Origin: a virus
Virus record (IMG/VR): IMGVR_UViG_3300038701_001252
Location: 1 to 42,281 of that record
Reading direction: 5' to 3' (one strand)
Length of the DNA: 42,281 bases
Shown here: piece by piece, positions 14,326 through 21,925 of the stretch
Layout of the letters: each line of letters begins with the position of its first letter
Position numbering within the stretch: position 1 is the first letter of the stretch
Made by a program: the position numbers and the translations under genes
The notes under the pieces: generated by a model
What the model saw: the letters and a program-made list of their open reading frames with translations, nothing else
Told to the model about the DNA's origin: nothing
Database searches by the model: none

Positions 14326-14565
14326 GGGGGGTTAGTAGCCTGTTAGTAGTCATGGTTAGTAGCCAGGATACTACTGTAATACCACCTACTTATAACATAT
14401 ACTACTATGTCTACTAACTATATATATAAACTTTAGGTAGGGTGTACATGCATAAATGGGTTGTTACCCTGTTAACAAACATGCATTTGCGTTTTGCTCC
14501 TGGGCATATTATAGGAAAAGTAAGTAGCCTTAGTAGTCAGTAGCCAATAACGAGGAGTGTAAATT
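14326..14565. other. Candidate replication origin: iterons and AT-rich DNA
   Basis: The 307-bp gap after the primase gene holds no gene. After the terminator it carries copies of GTTAGTAGYC: 14331-14340, 14342-14351, 14355-14364 (direct), 14409-14418 (inverted, GTCTACTAAC), and CTTAGTAGTC at 14529-14538 flanked by partial TAAGTAGCC (14521-14529) and AGTAGCC (14539-14545). Between them is an AT-rich stretch (14391-14434) and an inverted repeat TTGTTA/TAACAA (14461-14466 and 14473-14478) flanked by two ACATGCAT. Iterons, an easily melted segment and a neighbouring primase gene are the usual parts of an origin. An operator array is the alternative. Confidence 0.5.
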
Positions 14566-14958
14566 ATGAAATTTAAGGGTAAACAATTCTGGATTTACGG
14601 CGACATATTAGATCACCTGTTTGAACATCATGGATGGAATAAAGAGAAAGATTTTGGTACATCTTTACGCATTGCACTAGGCATACCTGAGCCAGCACCT
14701 AAGGAAAGCAAGAGAGTTAAGAAGGATCGACTAGATCCTATGGGGCCACTAGATCCACTCGACGATGAGCGCCGCAAATACCACTTCCATGACATGTCTG
14801 TTGGTGATTCAAAAATATTCCCACATCACGTCACTAAGTATGGGGTTGTAAACAATCGTACAATTATCCAGGCCGCGAAAAGATATGGTCGCCGCAACAA
14901 CATGAAGTTTAGACATAAGTTTTTAGTGGAGGGCCTTCGCGTGACGCGTGTGGTTTAA
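14566..14958 (+). CDS. Conserved-looking phage protein, possible DNA-binding
   Basis: 130 residues with GAGGAG before ATG. The N-terminal part is a helical domain (LDHLFEHHGWNKEKDF ... SLRIALGIP), the middle is a charged linker with DPMGPLDPLDD, and the C-terminal 60 residues (HDMSVGDSKIFPHHV ... AAKRYGRRNNMKFRHKF) are basic and look like a small nucleic-acid-binding domain found in phage early proteins. Lying next to the iteron region, it might bind there. I cannot assign a known function. Confidence 0.6.
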   Translation: MKFKGKQFWIYGDILDHLFEHHGWNKEKDFGTSLRIALGIPEPAPKESKRVKKDRLDPMGPLDPLDDERRKYHFHDMSVGDSKIFPHHVTKYGVVNNRTIIQAAKRYGRRNNMKFRHKFLVEGLRVTRVV

Positions 14959-14970
14959 TCGCCGATATAA

Positions 14971-14997
14971 TAAAAAAAACCCCGACCGAAATCGGGG
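14971..14997 (-). terminator. Terminator oriented leftward
   Basis: CCCCGA (14980-14985) and TCGGGG (14992-14997) form a G/C stem with a 6-nt loop. On the minus strand the stem is followed by eight T (the A run 14972-14979 on plus). On the plus strand no T run follows. It should therefore stop leftward transcription, although genes on both sides are rightward. Confidence 0.6.
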
Positions 14998-15091
14998 CTA
15001 CAACTATTGAACATCCTTAGCAAGGTACTTCTGGCCCTGTAATGATAATAAACTTTTTGCTTAAATCAAATAAATATTTAATATTATATCT

Positions 15092-15610
15092 ATGATAAAG
15101 CATTTCCCAGACTCTGAGAAAAACCTGCTAAGCCTCCAGGCCAATCCTGAGGAGACAACATCCACACTCTATCGGCATATAGCCTCTGGTGGCGATATCA
15201 TGGGGCTATGCGATATCTTTAAGGTTAACTACGCAGACTTTATGTTTTGGTTCAGGAAGGATAGTGAGAGATCTAAGGTCCTAGACACAGCCTTTACTGA
15301 TCGTAATGAGTGGTTCAAAGAGACTGTGCTCTCAGAGGCCCGTAAGCTGGCTACATTTGACGCTCGTGAGGTATTTGATGATGAGGGCAAGGTTAAAGAT
15401 CCAAGCGAATGGAGCGATGCTGTGGCCTCAATGGTGGCTAACATGTCTGTAACTTATGATGGGGATGGGAATCCCACATATAAAGTAACCATGTGGAAAA
15501 AAGAGAAGGCTCTTGAATTACTCGGCAAGTCAATCAAGATGTTTATTGATCGCATCGATCATTCTGGGAAGATGAGTCTTGAGGATTTAGTGACAAAAAG
15601 CTACGAATAG
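15092..15610 (+). CDS. terS: Terminase small subunit
   Basis: 172 residues. The N-terminal half (about 1-60) is a helical HTH-like DNA-recognition region. The C-terminal half matches phage small terminases: FDAREVFDDEGKVKDPSEWS, then KVTMWKKEKALELLGKSIKM, FIDRIDHSG, SLEDLV. It should recognise the packaging site and regulate the large subunit. No good SD precedes ATG 15092, and I see no better start. Unusually, the large-subunit gene is not next to it: a 4.5-kb adhesin block intervenes. Confidence 0.78.
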   Translation: MIKHFPDSEKNLLSLQANPEETTSTLYRHIASGGDIMGLCDIFKVNYADFMFWFRKDSERSKVLDTAFTDRNEWFKETVLSEARKLATFDAREVFDDEGKVKDPSEWSDAVASMVANMSVTYDGDGNPTYKVTMWKKEKALELLGKSIKMFIDRIDHSGKMSLEDLVTKSYE

Positions 15611-15615
15611 ATATT

Positions 15616-15622
15616 CGGGGGG
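15616..15622 (+). promoter_or_regulatory. Unusual RBS-like leader TCGGGGGG
   Basis: A TCGGGGG(G) run ends exactly 6 nt before the TTG start at 15629. The same sequence and spacing precede the starts at 21926 and 41468. It differs from the AGGAGG-type sites used elsewhere in this genome. Confidence 0.5.
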
Positions 15623-15628
15623 ATTGAC

Positions 15629-15934
15629 TTGGGGAATAGCACTAAAATACATGCGCTTAATGAAACGGCTGACTCCAATATTACAGCTGAAACTATCGGC
15701 ACAGAGCGCGGCATAAACGTAGCCCCAATGGCGTTGACTACCAGGGTTGACACTACTTCTGAATCAGACGTTATTTATATCGGTAGCGCAAGCCCTGGGT
15801 CCGCAACATCCGAAGCCGTTTGGCAGATAATAAAAATAACAATTTCTAGCGGTGATGTTTCTATAATATACGCAAATGGCGAAAAGAATTTTAATAATAT
15901 TTGGGATAGTAGAACGGGGCTTAGTTATTCATGA
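15629..15934 (+). CDS. Small tail-associated protein, unknown
   Basis: 101 residues from TTG 15629, chosen for the G-run leader 6 nt upstream. The sequence (DVIYIGSASPGSATSEAVWQ, then YANGEKNFNNIWDSRTGLSYS) resembles small beta-rich proteins encoded just before fibre or tail-tip genes in many phages. Its stop overlaps the start of the 1143-aa fibre-like gene by 4 nt, so the two are probably coupled. It begins a block with more C- and G-ending codons than its neighbours. Confidence 0.6.
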   Translation: MGNSTKIHALNETADSNITAETIGTERGINVAPMALTTRVDTTSESDVIYIGSASPGSATSEAVWQIIKITISSGDVSIIYANGEKNFNNIWDSRTGLSYS

Positions 15935-18900
15935 GTGATTTTAAATTAGTTAAACTACTAGACGAGCTCGGGATAAACATAAACATCGACAACGATGGCT
16001 TGCTTCATAAATTCGATGCCACCGCCGATCCGACAGTTACCGACGATACGGCTGCGGGTTACGGAGTCGGTTCTCGCTGGGTGAATGTCACAAGCGATGA
16101 GGCATTTGTGCTTGTTGACGCGACAAACGGTGCGGCTGTATGGCAGAGCACTACCTCTAGTAGTACAGATATAAATGCTAAGGTATCTAGTAACGACACT
16201 ACGACTGGTTTTTTAGAAGACAAAATAGTAGCTGGCACGAACGTTACTGTGACTACGTTGAATGACGGCGCTAACGAAACGCTAGAGATTAGCTCTTCGG
16301 GCGGTGGCGCCTCACCACTAACGACTAAGGGTGATCTATACACTTACGACACGGACGACGCGAGGCTGGGTGTTGGTTCTAACGGCGAAGTGTTAATCGC
16401 TGACTCTGCCGAAACGACAGGTCTTCGCTGGGGTGCCGTTTCAACAACTGATGAGCTTCTTAAAGTTTCAAGTAACGACACCACAGCCGGATACTTAGAA
16501 GATAAAATTGTAAGCGCAAACAATAGAATCTCTGTCTCCACTTTGAATGACGGCGGCGATGAGGATCTACAGCTTACATTAAATGAAGGGAATATCGATC
16601 ATGATGCCCTTACGAATACACATAATCTTACGACAGATATTGACCATAATACGATAACTAATAATCACAACCTGACTACAGATATAGATCATGACACAAT
16701 CACCAACACGCATAACTTAACTACTGATATAGATCACAATGCTTTAACGAATTACGATGTAGGTCAGCACAGAGTAATAAATGACGCTGGTACAAGCGCG
16801 ACAGAGCTTTGGTCTGCGAGCAAGATAGACACCGAGCTTTCTGGTAAAGCCGACACTTCACACACTCATAGCACCTCGGACATAACATCTGGCACGTTTG
16901 CTGACGCAAGGATCTCTGAGAGTAGCGTCACTCAGCACGAGGCCGCTATAGATCATGATGCCTTATCTAACTTTGTGGCGAATGAGCATATTGATTGGAC
17001 GCAGGCGGGTGCAGGCACCATACACGCATCTAACTATGTTGATAATGACACAATTTATACGCATCCAAATCACACAGGCGAGGTTACATCAACTGGTGAC
17101 GGTGCGCAGGTCTTAGACCCAACTGCTATATCAAATAAAACATTAGTTACAGCCGTTTCAGGGGACATGGTTTTAATAGAAGACGCGACAGACGGACTAT
17201 TAAAGCGTGTTAATGCCAATGACTTTTTAAGTGGCGGCGGGATTACAACTATTGACGCTGCTACAGATACTGATTTCACATCACTGGCAGAAGGCGAAAC
17301 TATGCGCTGGGACAACAGTGCTAGTGATTGGATAAACACAAGCCAGATATTAATCGGCGATGACACTATTGCCCTGACTCCAACGGCTCCAGGCACTAAC
17401 CCTTACTCTGTGGTTGTAGACGGCGCTGGCACTAACTTAGTTGAAAACGCAATATTTGAAAATAACATAACTGACTTTTGGAGTGCTGAACTAACTCCCA
17501 CGCTTACTTACAACACTACTGAGCAGTACATAGGTAGCGGGTGTTTAGAAATAGATACTAACGTTATAAACGAGGGCGTAAGAAGCGATGCTATTACGGT
17601 TAGCTCAAACACTGATTATGTTTATTCTATCTGGATCAAGGGAGCAGTAGGCGACGAGGACGTTTATATCGGCGTGGACTTAGACTCTACGGGTATTTTA
17701 AACGCTGTCTCAGACAATGTTTTTGCGGACAGCTTTGTAATTATCAATCCTGTCACCACTGGCTGGCAGAGAGTATTTTTTCCATTCACAACGGGCGGCA
17801 GTGATACAAGTGCTGAGCTCTTGATTCGATCAAGATCTGGTGACACTCAAAAGTTTTATGTGGACGCCGTACAGCTAGAGCAGAAGGACGCTCCGGCATC
17901 AAGTGACGAAGTGAACGCCCCGACCACCTTTATATCTGGTGACATGGGCGAGGGGTATAGTTGGTCTGGAACGGCTTATAACAGCACGGCCTCAAGAACT
18001 GCGGGCGCTAAGTTCCTATCCCCAATTACGGGCGGCAGGGGAAACTTTGCCATAAGAGAAGACGGGACTATAGCGAGATTTTTTGCAGACGCTGGTGAGA
18101 ACCAGTGGGGTGACTTTGGGAATGTAATTGAGCCTAACTTTCCGTTTACATTTAATGGCAACATCAAGAGTAACGTAACGACGAGCGGTGTGTCGGCAGG
18201 TGTTGTGAACATACAAAACCTAGCAGACGGTAATGCCCTGAGTGTTTATTCAGAAAATACCACAGCATCAACCTTGGTTGTCTCGGGGCCATCGGCTACT
18301 TCGGGAAATATTTTAGCAATATTTGCTCCGGCGGACCTAACAAACTTTACTGGCTCCTTTTTGACCTTCAGTGGTAAAGCCCAAGACGCAGAAATGTACC
18401 AATTCAAAAGGGACTTTGTTCAAAACGGAGCCTTAAGTTTTCAGTATGGAAAAGATGTAATCACTTATGGCGGGGGTTCGCAAACATCTACGGCTAGGGT
18501 TTTGGCTGGCACTGTTTCGGCGACCAATGGTAGCCCCACAGTTACTGGTTCTGGGTTTTTAACAGACTTTAGGCGTGGCCAAGCCATAGATATAAACGGA
18601 ACGATTTACTCAATCGCCTCAATAGAAAGTGATACGTCTTTAACTCTTACTAGTAATTATGGTCAAGCAACCAATGCGGCCCGCCCATATGATGGCTTAA
18701 CCGCGCAATATGCCCCACCGACTCTACAGCTTGAGGGCGCTTACGCTTACCACGGATCTACAGGCACAATCACCGGGGATTTTCTTTACGGTGTTTATGC
18801 CTCGGGCGGCAACGGACATTTAAGAGTTTTAAAGTCTTCTACTCGCGGCGCTGCGGCCAATCCAACTGCCGATGGCCAGGGTGACGGTATCGTCACATCT

Positions 18901-19362
18901 AGAGTAGTTGATAACTCAACAACTAGTATTTCTGCAAGCTCATCTGAGACCACGGTTGTGTCTGGCTACACGATACCAGCTTACGAGTTAAGAGACGGCA
19001 CGATGTTTAGGCTTAAGTTTTCAGGCAGCATGACAACGCTTGCTACGTCTACGACTATAACCTGGCGATTGAAGCTTGGTGGTAACACTATACTTACCTC
19101 ACCAGCTCAACAATCTGGCTCTACTGCGGCCTTAGAGTTTAAGGGAGAGATTGAGTTTGTTGGGACCTCAGACACAGCACAGAGATCCTCTATAAGCGTT
19201 ATGGGAAAAAACACTGGCACAGGCGCAGCTCTTACACACGGCATGGTTCACTATGAAACAGGCTCGGTTGATATGAGAATTGATAGAGCGCTTACGCTTA
19301 CAGCTCAGTTCTCGGATGGCTCTAGCATGGATGTTTACTTTAAAACACTGGAGATAATGTAA
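15931..19362 (+). CDS. Fibre-like adhesin / receptor-binding protein
   Basis: 1143 residues of mostly beta, fibre-like sequence. Two related segments with KVSSNDTT-x-G-(F/Y)-LEDKIV start near residues 82 and 177. Three 15-residue repeats of IDH(D/N)xxTNxHNLTTD and a partial fourth follow (about 223-250+). A carbohydrate-binding-module-like jelly roll lies at about 500-650 (WIKGAVGDEDVYIGVDLDS, FYVDAVQLEQ), a GTVSATNGSPTVTGSG module near 859, and a beta-rich C-terminal head from about 1020. It lacks the T7 gp17 N-terminal domain, so how it attaches is unclear; the 101-aa partner may help. It is the centre of an adhesin block between the terminase genes. Confidence 0.75.
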   Translation: MSDFKLVKLLDELGININIDNDGLLHKFDATADPTVTDDTAAGYGVGSRWVNVTSDEAFVLVDATNGAAVWQSTTSSSTDINAKVSSNDTTTGFLEDKIVAGTNVTVTTLNDGANETLEISSSGGGASPLTTKGDLYTYDTDDARLGVGSNGEVLIADSAETTGLRWGAVSTTDELLKVSSNDTTAGYLEDKIVSANNRISVSTLNDGGDEDLQLTLNEGNIDHDALTNTHNLTTDIDHNTITNNHNLTTDIDHDTITNTHNLTTDIDHNALTNYDVGQHRVINDAGTSATELWSASKIDTELSGKADTSHTHSTSDITSGTFADARISESSVTQHEAAIDHDALSNFVANEHIDWTQAGAGTIHASNYVDNDTIYTHPNHTGEVTSTGDGAQVLDPTAISNKTLVTAVSGDMVLIEDATDGLLKRVNANDFLSGGGITTIDAATDTDFTSLAEGETMRWDNSASDWINTSQILIGDDTIALTPTAPGTNPYSVVVDGAGTNLVENAIFENNITDFWSAELTPTLTYNTTEQYIGSGCLEIDTNVINEGVRSDAITVSSNTDYVYSIWIKGAVGDEDVYIGVDLDSTGILNAVSDNVFADSFVIINPVTTGWQRVFFPFTTGGSDTSAELLIRSRSGDTQKFYVDAVQLEQKDAPASSDEVNAPTTFISGDMGEGYSWSGTAYNSTASRTAGAKFLSPITGGRGNFAIREDGTIARFFADAGENQWGDFGNVIEPNFPFTFNGNIKSNVTTSGVSAGVVNIQNLADGNALSVYSENTTASTLVVSGPSATSGNILAIFAPADLTNFTGSFLTFSGKAQDAEMYQFKRDFVQNGALSFQYGKDVITYGGGSQTSTARVLAGTVSATNGSPTVTGSGFLTDFRRGQAIDINGTIYSIASIESDTSLTLTSNYGQATNAARPYDGLTAQYAPPTLQLEGAYAYHGSTGTITGDFLYGVYASGGNGHLRVLKSSTRGAAANPTADGQGDGIVTSRVVDNSTTSISASSSETTVVSGYTIPAYELRDGTMFRLKFSGSMTTLATSTTITWRLKLGGNTILTSPAQQSGSTAALEFKGEIEFVGTSDTAQRSSISVMGKNTGTGAALTHGMVHYETGSVDMRIDRALTLTAQFSDGSSMDVYFKTLEIM
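16597..16755 (+). repeat. Protein-level tandem repeat in fibre gene
   Basis: Three tandem 45-nt units and a partial fourth encode IDHxxxTNxHNLTTD. Between units 2 and 3, 13 of 15 residues are identical but only 4 of those 13 use the same codon. The regularly spaced histidines could bind a metal along the fibre shaft, as HxH motifs do in T4 gp37; this is inference. Confidence 0.75.
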
Positions 19363-20102
19363 TGGCAATAGACTTAGATCAGCTGGAAATAAGAATTGGC
19401 GAAAAGTCTGGAGCGGGGCGAACGAACCCTATCCGTTACGATGGGCCATCACTTACGGATGTATCTATTGTTGATGCCAAGGTAAAAAGTAGCCCTTGCG
19501 TTGCGATGAGGTGGCTAAAGGACAACTCTGACTATTCATTTGAAACCTTTGTTAGGCTCTCAGATTCTTCGGGCTGGCAAGGCGTTGTAATAAATAATAA
19601 GAACGACGGTTCTCTTTATAAAAAAATAGAAGTACCAATGAGGGGTGGCGAAGCATCAAGCCCACCGAGCCAGATATATATTAACAATTGGAAAATACTT
19701 TCTGAGGCCATCGACACCGTGAGTGGTGATTTAGATTTTGATGCTATGGAGACTCGGTTACTTCAAGACGTTGGTCAGGGCAATAACCCTATAGGTTACG
19801 GCGGCGGCTCGCTTGCTGGCGTGCCACTGGCTCAGGCTGGGGTGATGCGGAGTCCATGTCGAGCTCTTAGGTGGATGAGTGATAACTCTGAATATAGATA
19901 TGAAACGTTGGTTAAACTAAGTGACTTAGGTGGATCTCAGGGCATGTATGTTTACAGCAAAGAAGACGATTCATTAATTAGAAGCATAGGGAACCCAATG
20001 GGCGGCGGCCCGAACGACGATCCAGAGAGAAGAATATATAAAGATAATACGGCGATTATACTACAGGGTGTTTCATTAATTTACGAAAGTTTACAGGGGT
20101 AG
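19362..20102 (+). CDS. Tandemly duplicated two-domain protein, adhesin block
   Basis: 246 residues made of two copies of one domain of about 110 residues with a period of about 120: residues 5-113 and 126-233. Shared positions include NPI-x-Y, SPC-x-A-x-RW, DNS-x-Y-x-(F/Y)-ET, (R/K)LSD-x-x-G, a P-M-x-GG loop and a final IY-x-(N/D)N. Both copies keep one cysteine (46 and 166). The start overlaps the fibre gene stop (TAATG). I do not recognise the fold. Context suggests a fibre-tip, chaperone or receptor-binding subunit. Confidence 0.65.
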   Translation: MAIDLDQLEIRIGEKSGAGRTNPIRYDGPSLTDVSIVDAKVKSSPCVAMRWLKDNSDYSFETFVRLSDSSGWQGVVINNKNDGSLYKKIEVPMRGGEASSPPSQIYINNWKILSEAIDTVSGDLDFDAMETRLLQDVGQGNNPIGYGGGSLAGVPLAQAGVMRSPCRALRWMSDNSEYRYETLVKLSDLGGSQGMYVYSKEDDSLIRSIGNPMGGGPNDDPERRIYKDNTAIILQGVSLIYESLQG

Positions 20103-20104
20103 TT

Positions 20105-20329
20105 ATGGATAGATGTCCGCTTTGTTATACAGAAAAAGTAAATAATAAATGTCAGCCTTGTGACATTCACCTGAATGATTGGGAGTGGACGATGCTTGAG
20201 GCTGATACATATAGGAAGGTGATAAGTCACTTATATGATAGCAAAGATGATGGGCGCAGGAGAGAGCGAGCGCGGTGTAGAATTGCTTTAAAAAACATAA
20301 GTGGTATGGCCAAAGAAAATCTAACATGA
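20105..20329 (+). CDS. Small zinc-ribbon-like protein, unknown
   Basis: 74 residues. CPLC near the N-terminus and CQPC about 10 residues later form a compact zinc knuckle, followed by HLNDWEWTMLEADTYRKVIS and a basic, helical C-terminus. It starts 2 nt after the duplicated adhesin gene and overlaps the large terminase start by 4 nt (ATGA). That coupling suggests expression with packaging genes. Family not recognised. Confidence 0.6.
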   Translation: MDRCPLCYTEKVNNKCQPCDIHLNDWEWTMLEADTYRKVISHLYDSKDDGRRRERARCRIALKNISGMAKENLT

Positions 20330-21807
20330 GAGGCCGAGAGCTGATTAAAAAGTGGAGGGATGATCCGTGCAGCTTTGTAAGAGAAAACTTTGGTGTAAAT
20401 CCTGATGTTTGGCAGGAAAAAGCCATTATCGCTTTTGCCAATAAGGAAAATAAAATATTTAGATTGTCATTACAGGCGTGCGCGGGGCCAGGAAAATCTG
20501 CCCTACTCGCCTGGATGGGCTGGTGGTTTCTATTATGCTGTGGTGAGAAAGGAACTCACCCTAAGGGTGCAGCGATATCTATCACTCAAGACAACTTAAA
20601 AGATAACTTATGGTCTGAATTGTCTAAGTGGCAGCAGAGGTCTAAGACTTTAACTGATTTATTCACATGGACCAAACAGAGGATATTTTCTAAGGATCAT
20701 CCTGAGACTTGGTTTCTTTCGGCTCGATCATTTTCAAAGACTGCGAACAGTGAAGAGCAGGGTCGGGTTCTATCTGGTGTTCACAGTAAATATGTTTTGT
20801 TTTTAATAGATGAGTCTGGGGATATTCCACCAACTGTTTTGAAGGCTGTTGAGCAGGCGTTTAGTACTGCAGATAAAGAGTTTGGTCGTGTTATCCAGGC
20901 TGGGAACCCAACATCTCAGGATGGAATGTTGTATGCGGCTCAATCACAGCTAGCAGATGAGTGGCATGTTGTTCGTATTACTGGAGATCCAGATGATCCA
21001 GATCGTTCACCTCGTATTGATATCGAGTGGGCACGCCAGCAGATAGCGACTTATGGTAAAAATGATCCATGGGTTATGAGTTATATCCTTGGGCGATTTC
21101 CTGAGTCAGGCATTAATACATTGCTAAGTGTTGATGATGTTGAAGATTCTATGTCTCGTAATTTATTGATTACTGACTATGATTGGTCACAGAAAAGATT
21201 AGGCGTTGATGTTGCCAGGTTTGGAATGGATTCGACTATATTGTTCCCACGCCAGGGATTGAGGGCCTATAATTATGTCGAGATGAGGGGTGCGACTAAC
21301 CCTGAGATTGCTGCTCGAGTAGCAAGAGCTAAACATGACTGGGGCGCTGAGAATGAGTTTGTTGATGGCACTGGTGGTTTTGGAGCAGGTGTTGTAGATG
21401 CATTAAATCAGGCAGGTCACTCTCCTTTTGAAATTCATTTTAGTGCTAAGGCGAGTAAGCCCAGGTATTTTAATAAGAGAGCTGAGATGTGGTTTGAAAT
21501 GGCCGACTGGGTGAAACGTGGTGGTGTTTTGCCTAAATGTAATATTCTTAAAAAAGAATTAACCAGTCCTACGTATTCGTTTAAGAATGGTAAATTAATT
21601 CTGGAGCCAAAAGAAAAAATAAAAGAAAGGCTGGGCTTTTCTACAGATCGTAGTGATGCTTTATGTTTAACGTTTGCTCATCCAGATTTGCCTAAGAAAA
21701 GCTCTATTCTTGGTCGACTCGGCAATAGTTTCGATAAGGTAGTTAGTGATTACGATCCCTTGGAGGAGAGCTCAGGTCGAGTTGTTCATGACTTTGAGCC
21801 AACATAA
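20326..21807 (+). CDS. terL: Terminase large subunit (ATPase and nuclease)
   Basis: 493 residues. The motor has Walker A CAGPGKSA (about 51-58) and Walker B VLFLIDE (about 157-163) with the catalytic glutamate. The RNase-H-like nuclease shows its acidic residues in GVDVARFG (about 293), FVDGTGGFG (about 344) and TDRSDAL (about 438). It pumps DNA into the prohead through the portal and cuts it. The start overlaps the upstream zinc-ribbon gene by 4 nt. A strong promoter-like sequence starts at the base after its stop. Confidence 0.93.
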   Translation: MRGRELIKKWRDDPCSFVRENFGVNPDVWQEKAIIAFANKENKIFRLSLQACAGPGKSALLAWMGWWFLLCCGEKGTHPKGAAISITQDNLKDNLWSELSKWQQRSKTLTDLFTWTKQRIFSKDHPETWFLSARSFSKTANSEEQGRVLSGVHSKYVLFLIDESGDIPPTVLKAVEQAFSTADKEFGRVIQAGNPTSQDGMLYAAQSQLADEWHVVRITGDPDDPDRSPRIDIEWARQQIATYGKNDPWVMSYILGRFPESGINTLLSVDDVEDSMSRNLLITDYDWSQKRLGVDVARFGMDSTILFPRQGLRAYNYVEMRGATNPEIAARVARAKHDWGAENEFVDGTGGFGAGVVDALNQAGHSPFEIHFSAKASKPRYFNKRAEMWFEMADWVKRGGVLPKCNILKKELTSPTYSFKNGKLILEPKEKIKERLGFSTDRSDALCLTFAHPDLPKKSSILGRLGNSFDKVVSDYDPLEESSGRVVHDFEPT

Positions 21808-21837
21808 ATGACATAATTCTCGTATAATTGATATAAT
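21808..21837 (+). promoter_or_regulatory. Sigma70-like promoter of the morphogenesis operon
   Basis: ATGACA (21808-21813, 5 of 6), 18-bp spacer, then a perfect TATAAT (21832-21837). A second perfect TATAAT lies at 21823-21828. Transcription would start near 21844, about 80 nt before the GNAT gene, and could drive the head and tail genes. Confidence 0.6.
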
Positions 21838-21847
21838 GCATCTGCTA

Positions 21848-21860
21848 AACTAGACTAGTT
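21848..21860. promoter_or_regulatory. Dyad just downstream of the promoter, possible operator
   Basis: AACTAG-A-CTAGTT is a perfect 13-bp inverted repeat about 4-16 nt downstream of the predicted start site. That place suits a repressor site. It is A/T-rich and short, so chance occurrence is possible. Confidence 0.4.
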
Positions 21861-21912
21861 CGCATATCCGACACTCTTGAATTTTAAATAGAATAGTTCG
21901 ATAGTAATGTTA

Positions 21913-21919
21913 TCGGGGG
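21913..21919 (+). promoter_or_regulatory. Unusual RBS-like leader TCGGGGG
   Basis: Second instance of TCGGGGG located exactly 6 nt before a start codon, again a TTG (21926). Confidence 0.5.
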
Positions 21920-21925
21920 TTTCTA

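Noticed and set aside
14980-14997. Rightward terminator at the CCCCGA/TCGGGG hairpin
   Set aside because: No T run follows the stem on the plus strand; the run exists only for leftward RNA.
16059-16343. Several minus-strand ORFs in the fibre-like gene
   Set aside because: Ser/Val/Pro-rich translations expected from reversed Asp/Thr/Gly-rich repeats; the plus-strand fibre frame is continuous.
19362-20102. A diversity-generating retroelement, as in BPP-1-like phages
   Set aside because: The head genes resemble BPP-1, but no reverse transcriptase ORF, accessory gene or template/variable repeat pair is visible, and the duplicated domain shows no C-type-lectin motif.
20103-20441. Minus-strand ORF of 112 codons at the terL start
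   Set aside because: Covers two coupled plus-strand genes, with no RBS or recognisable content.
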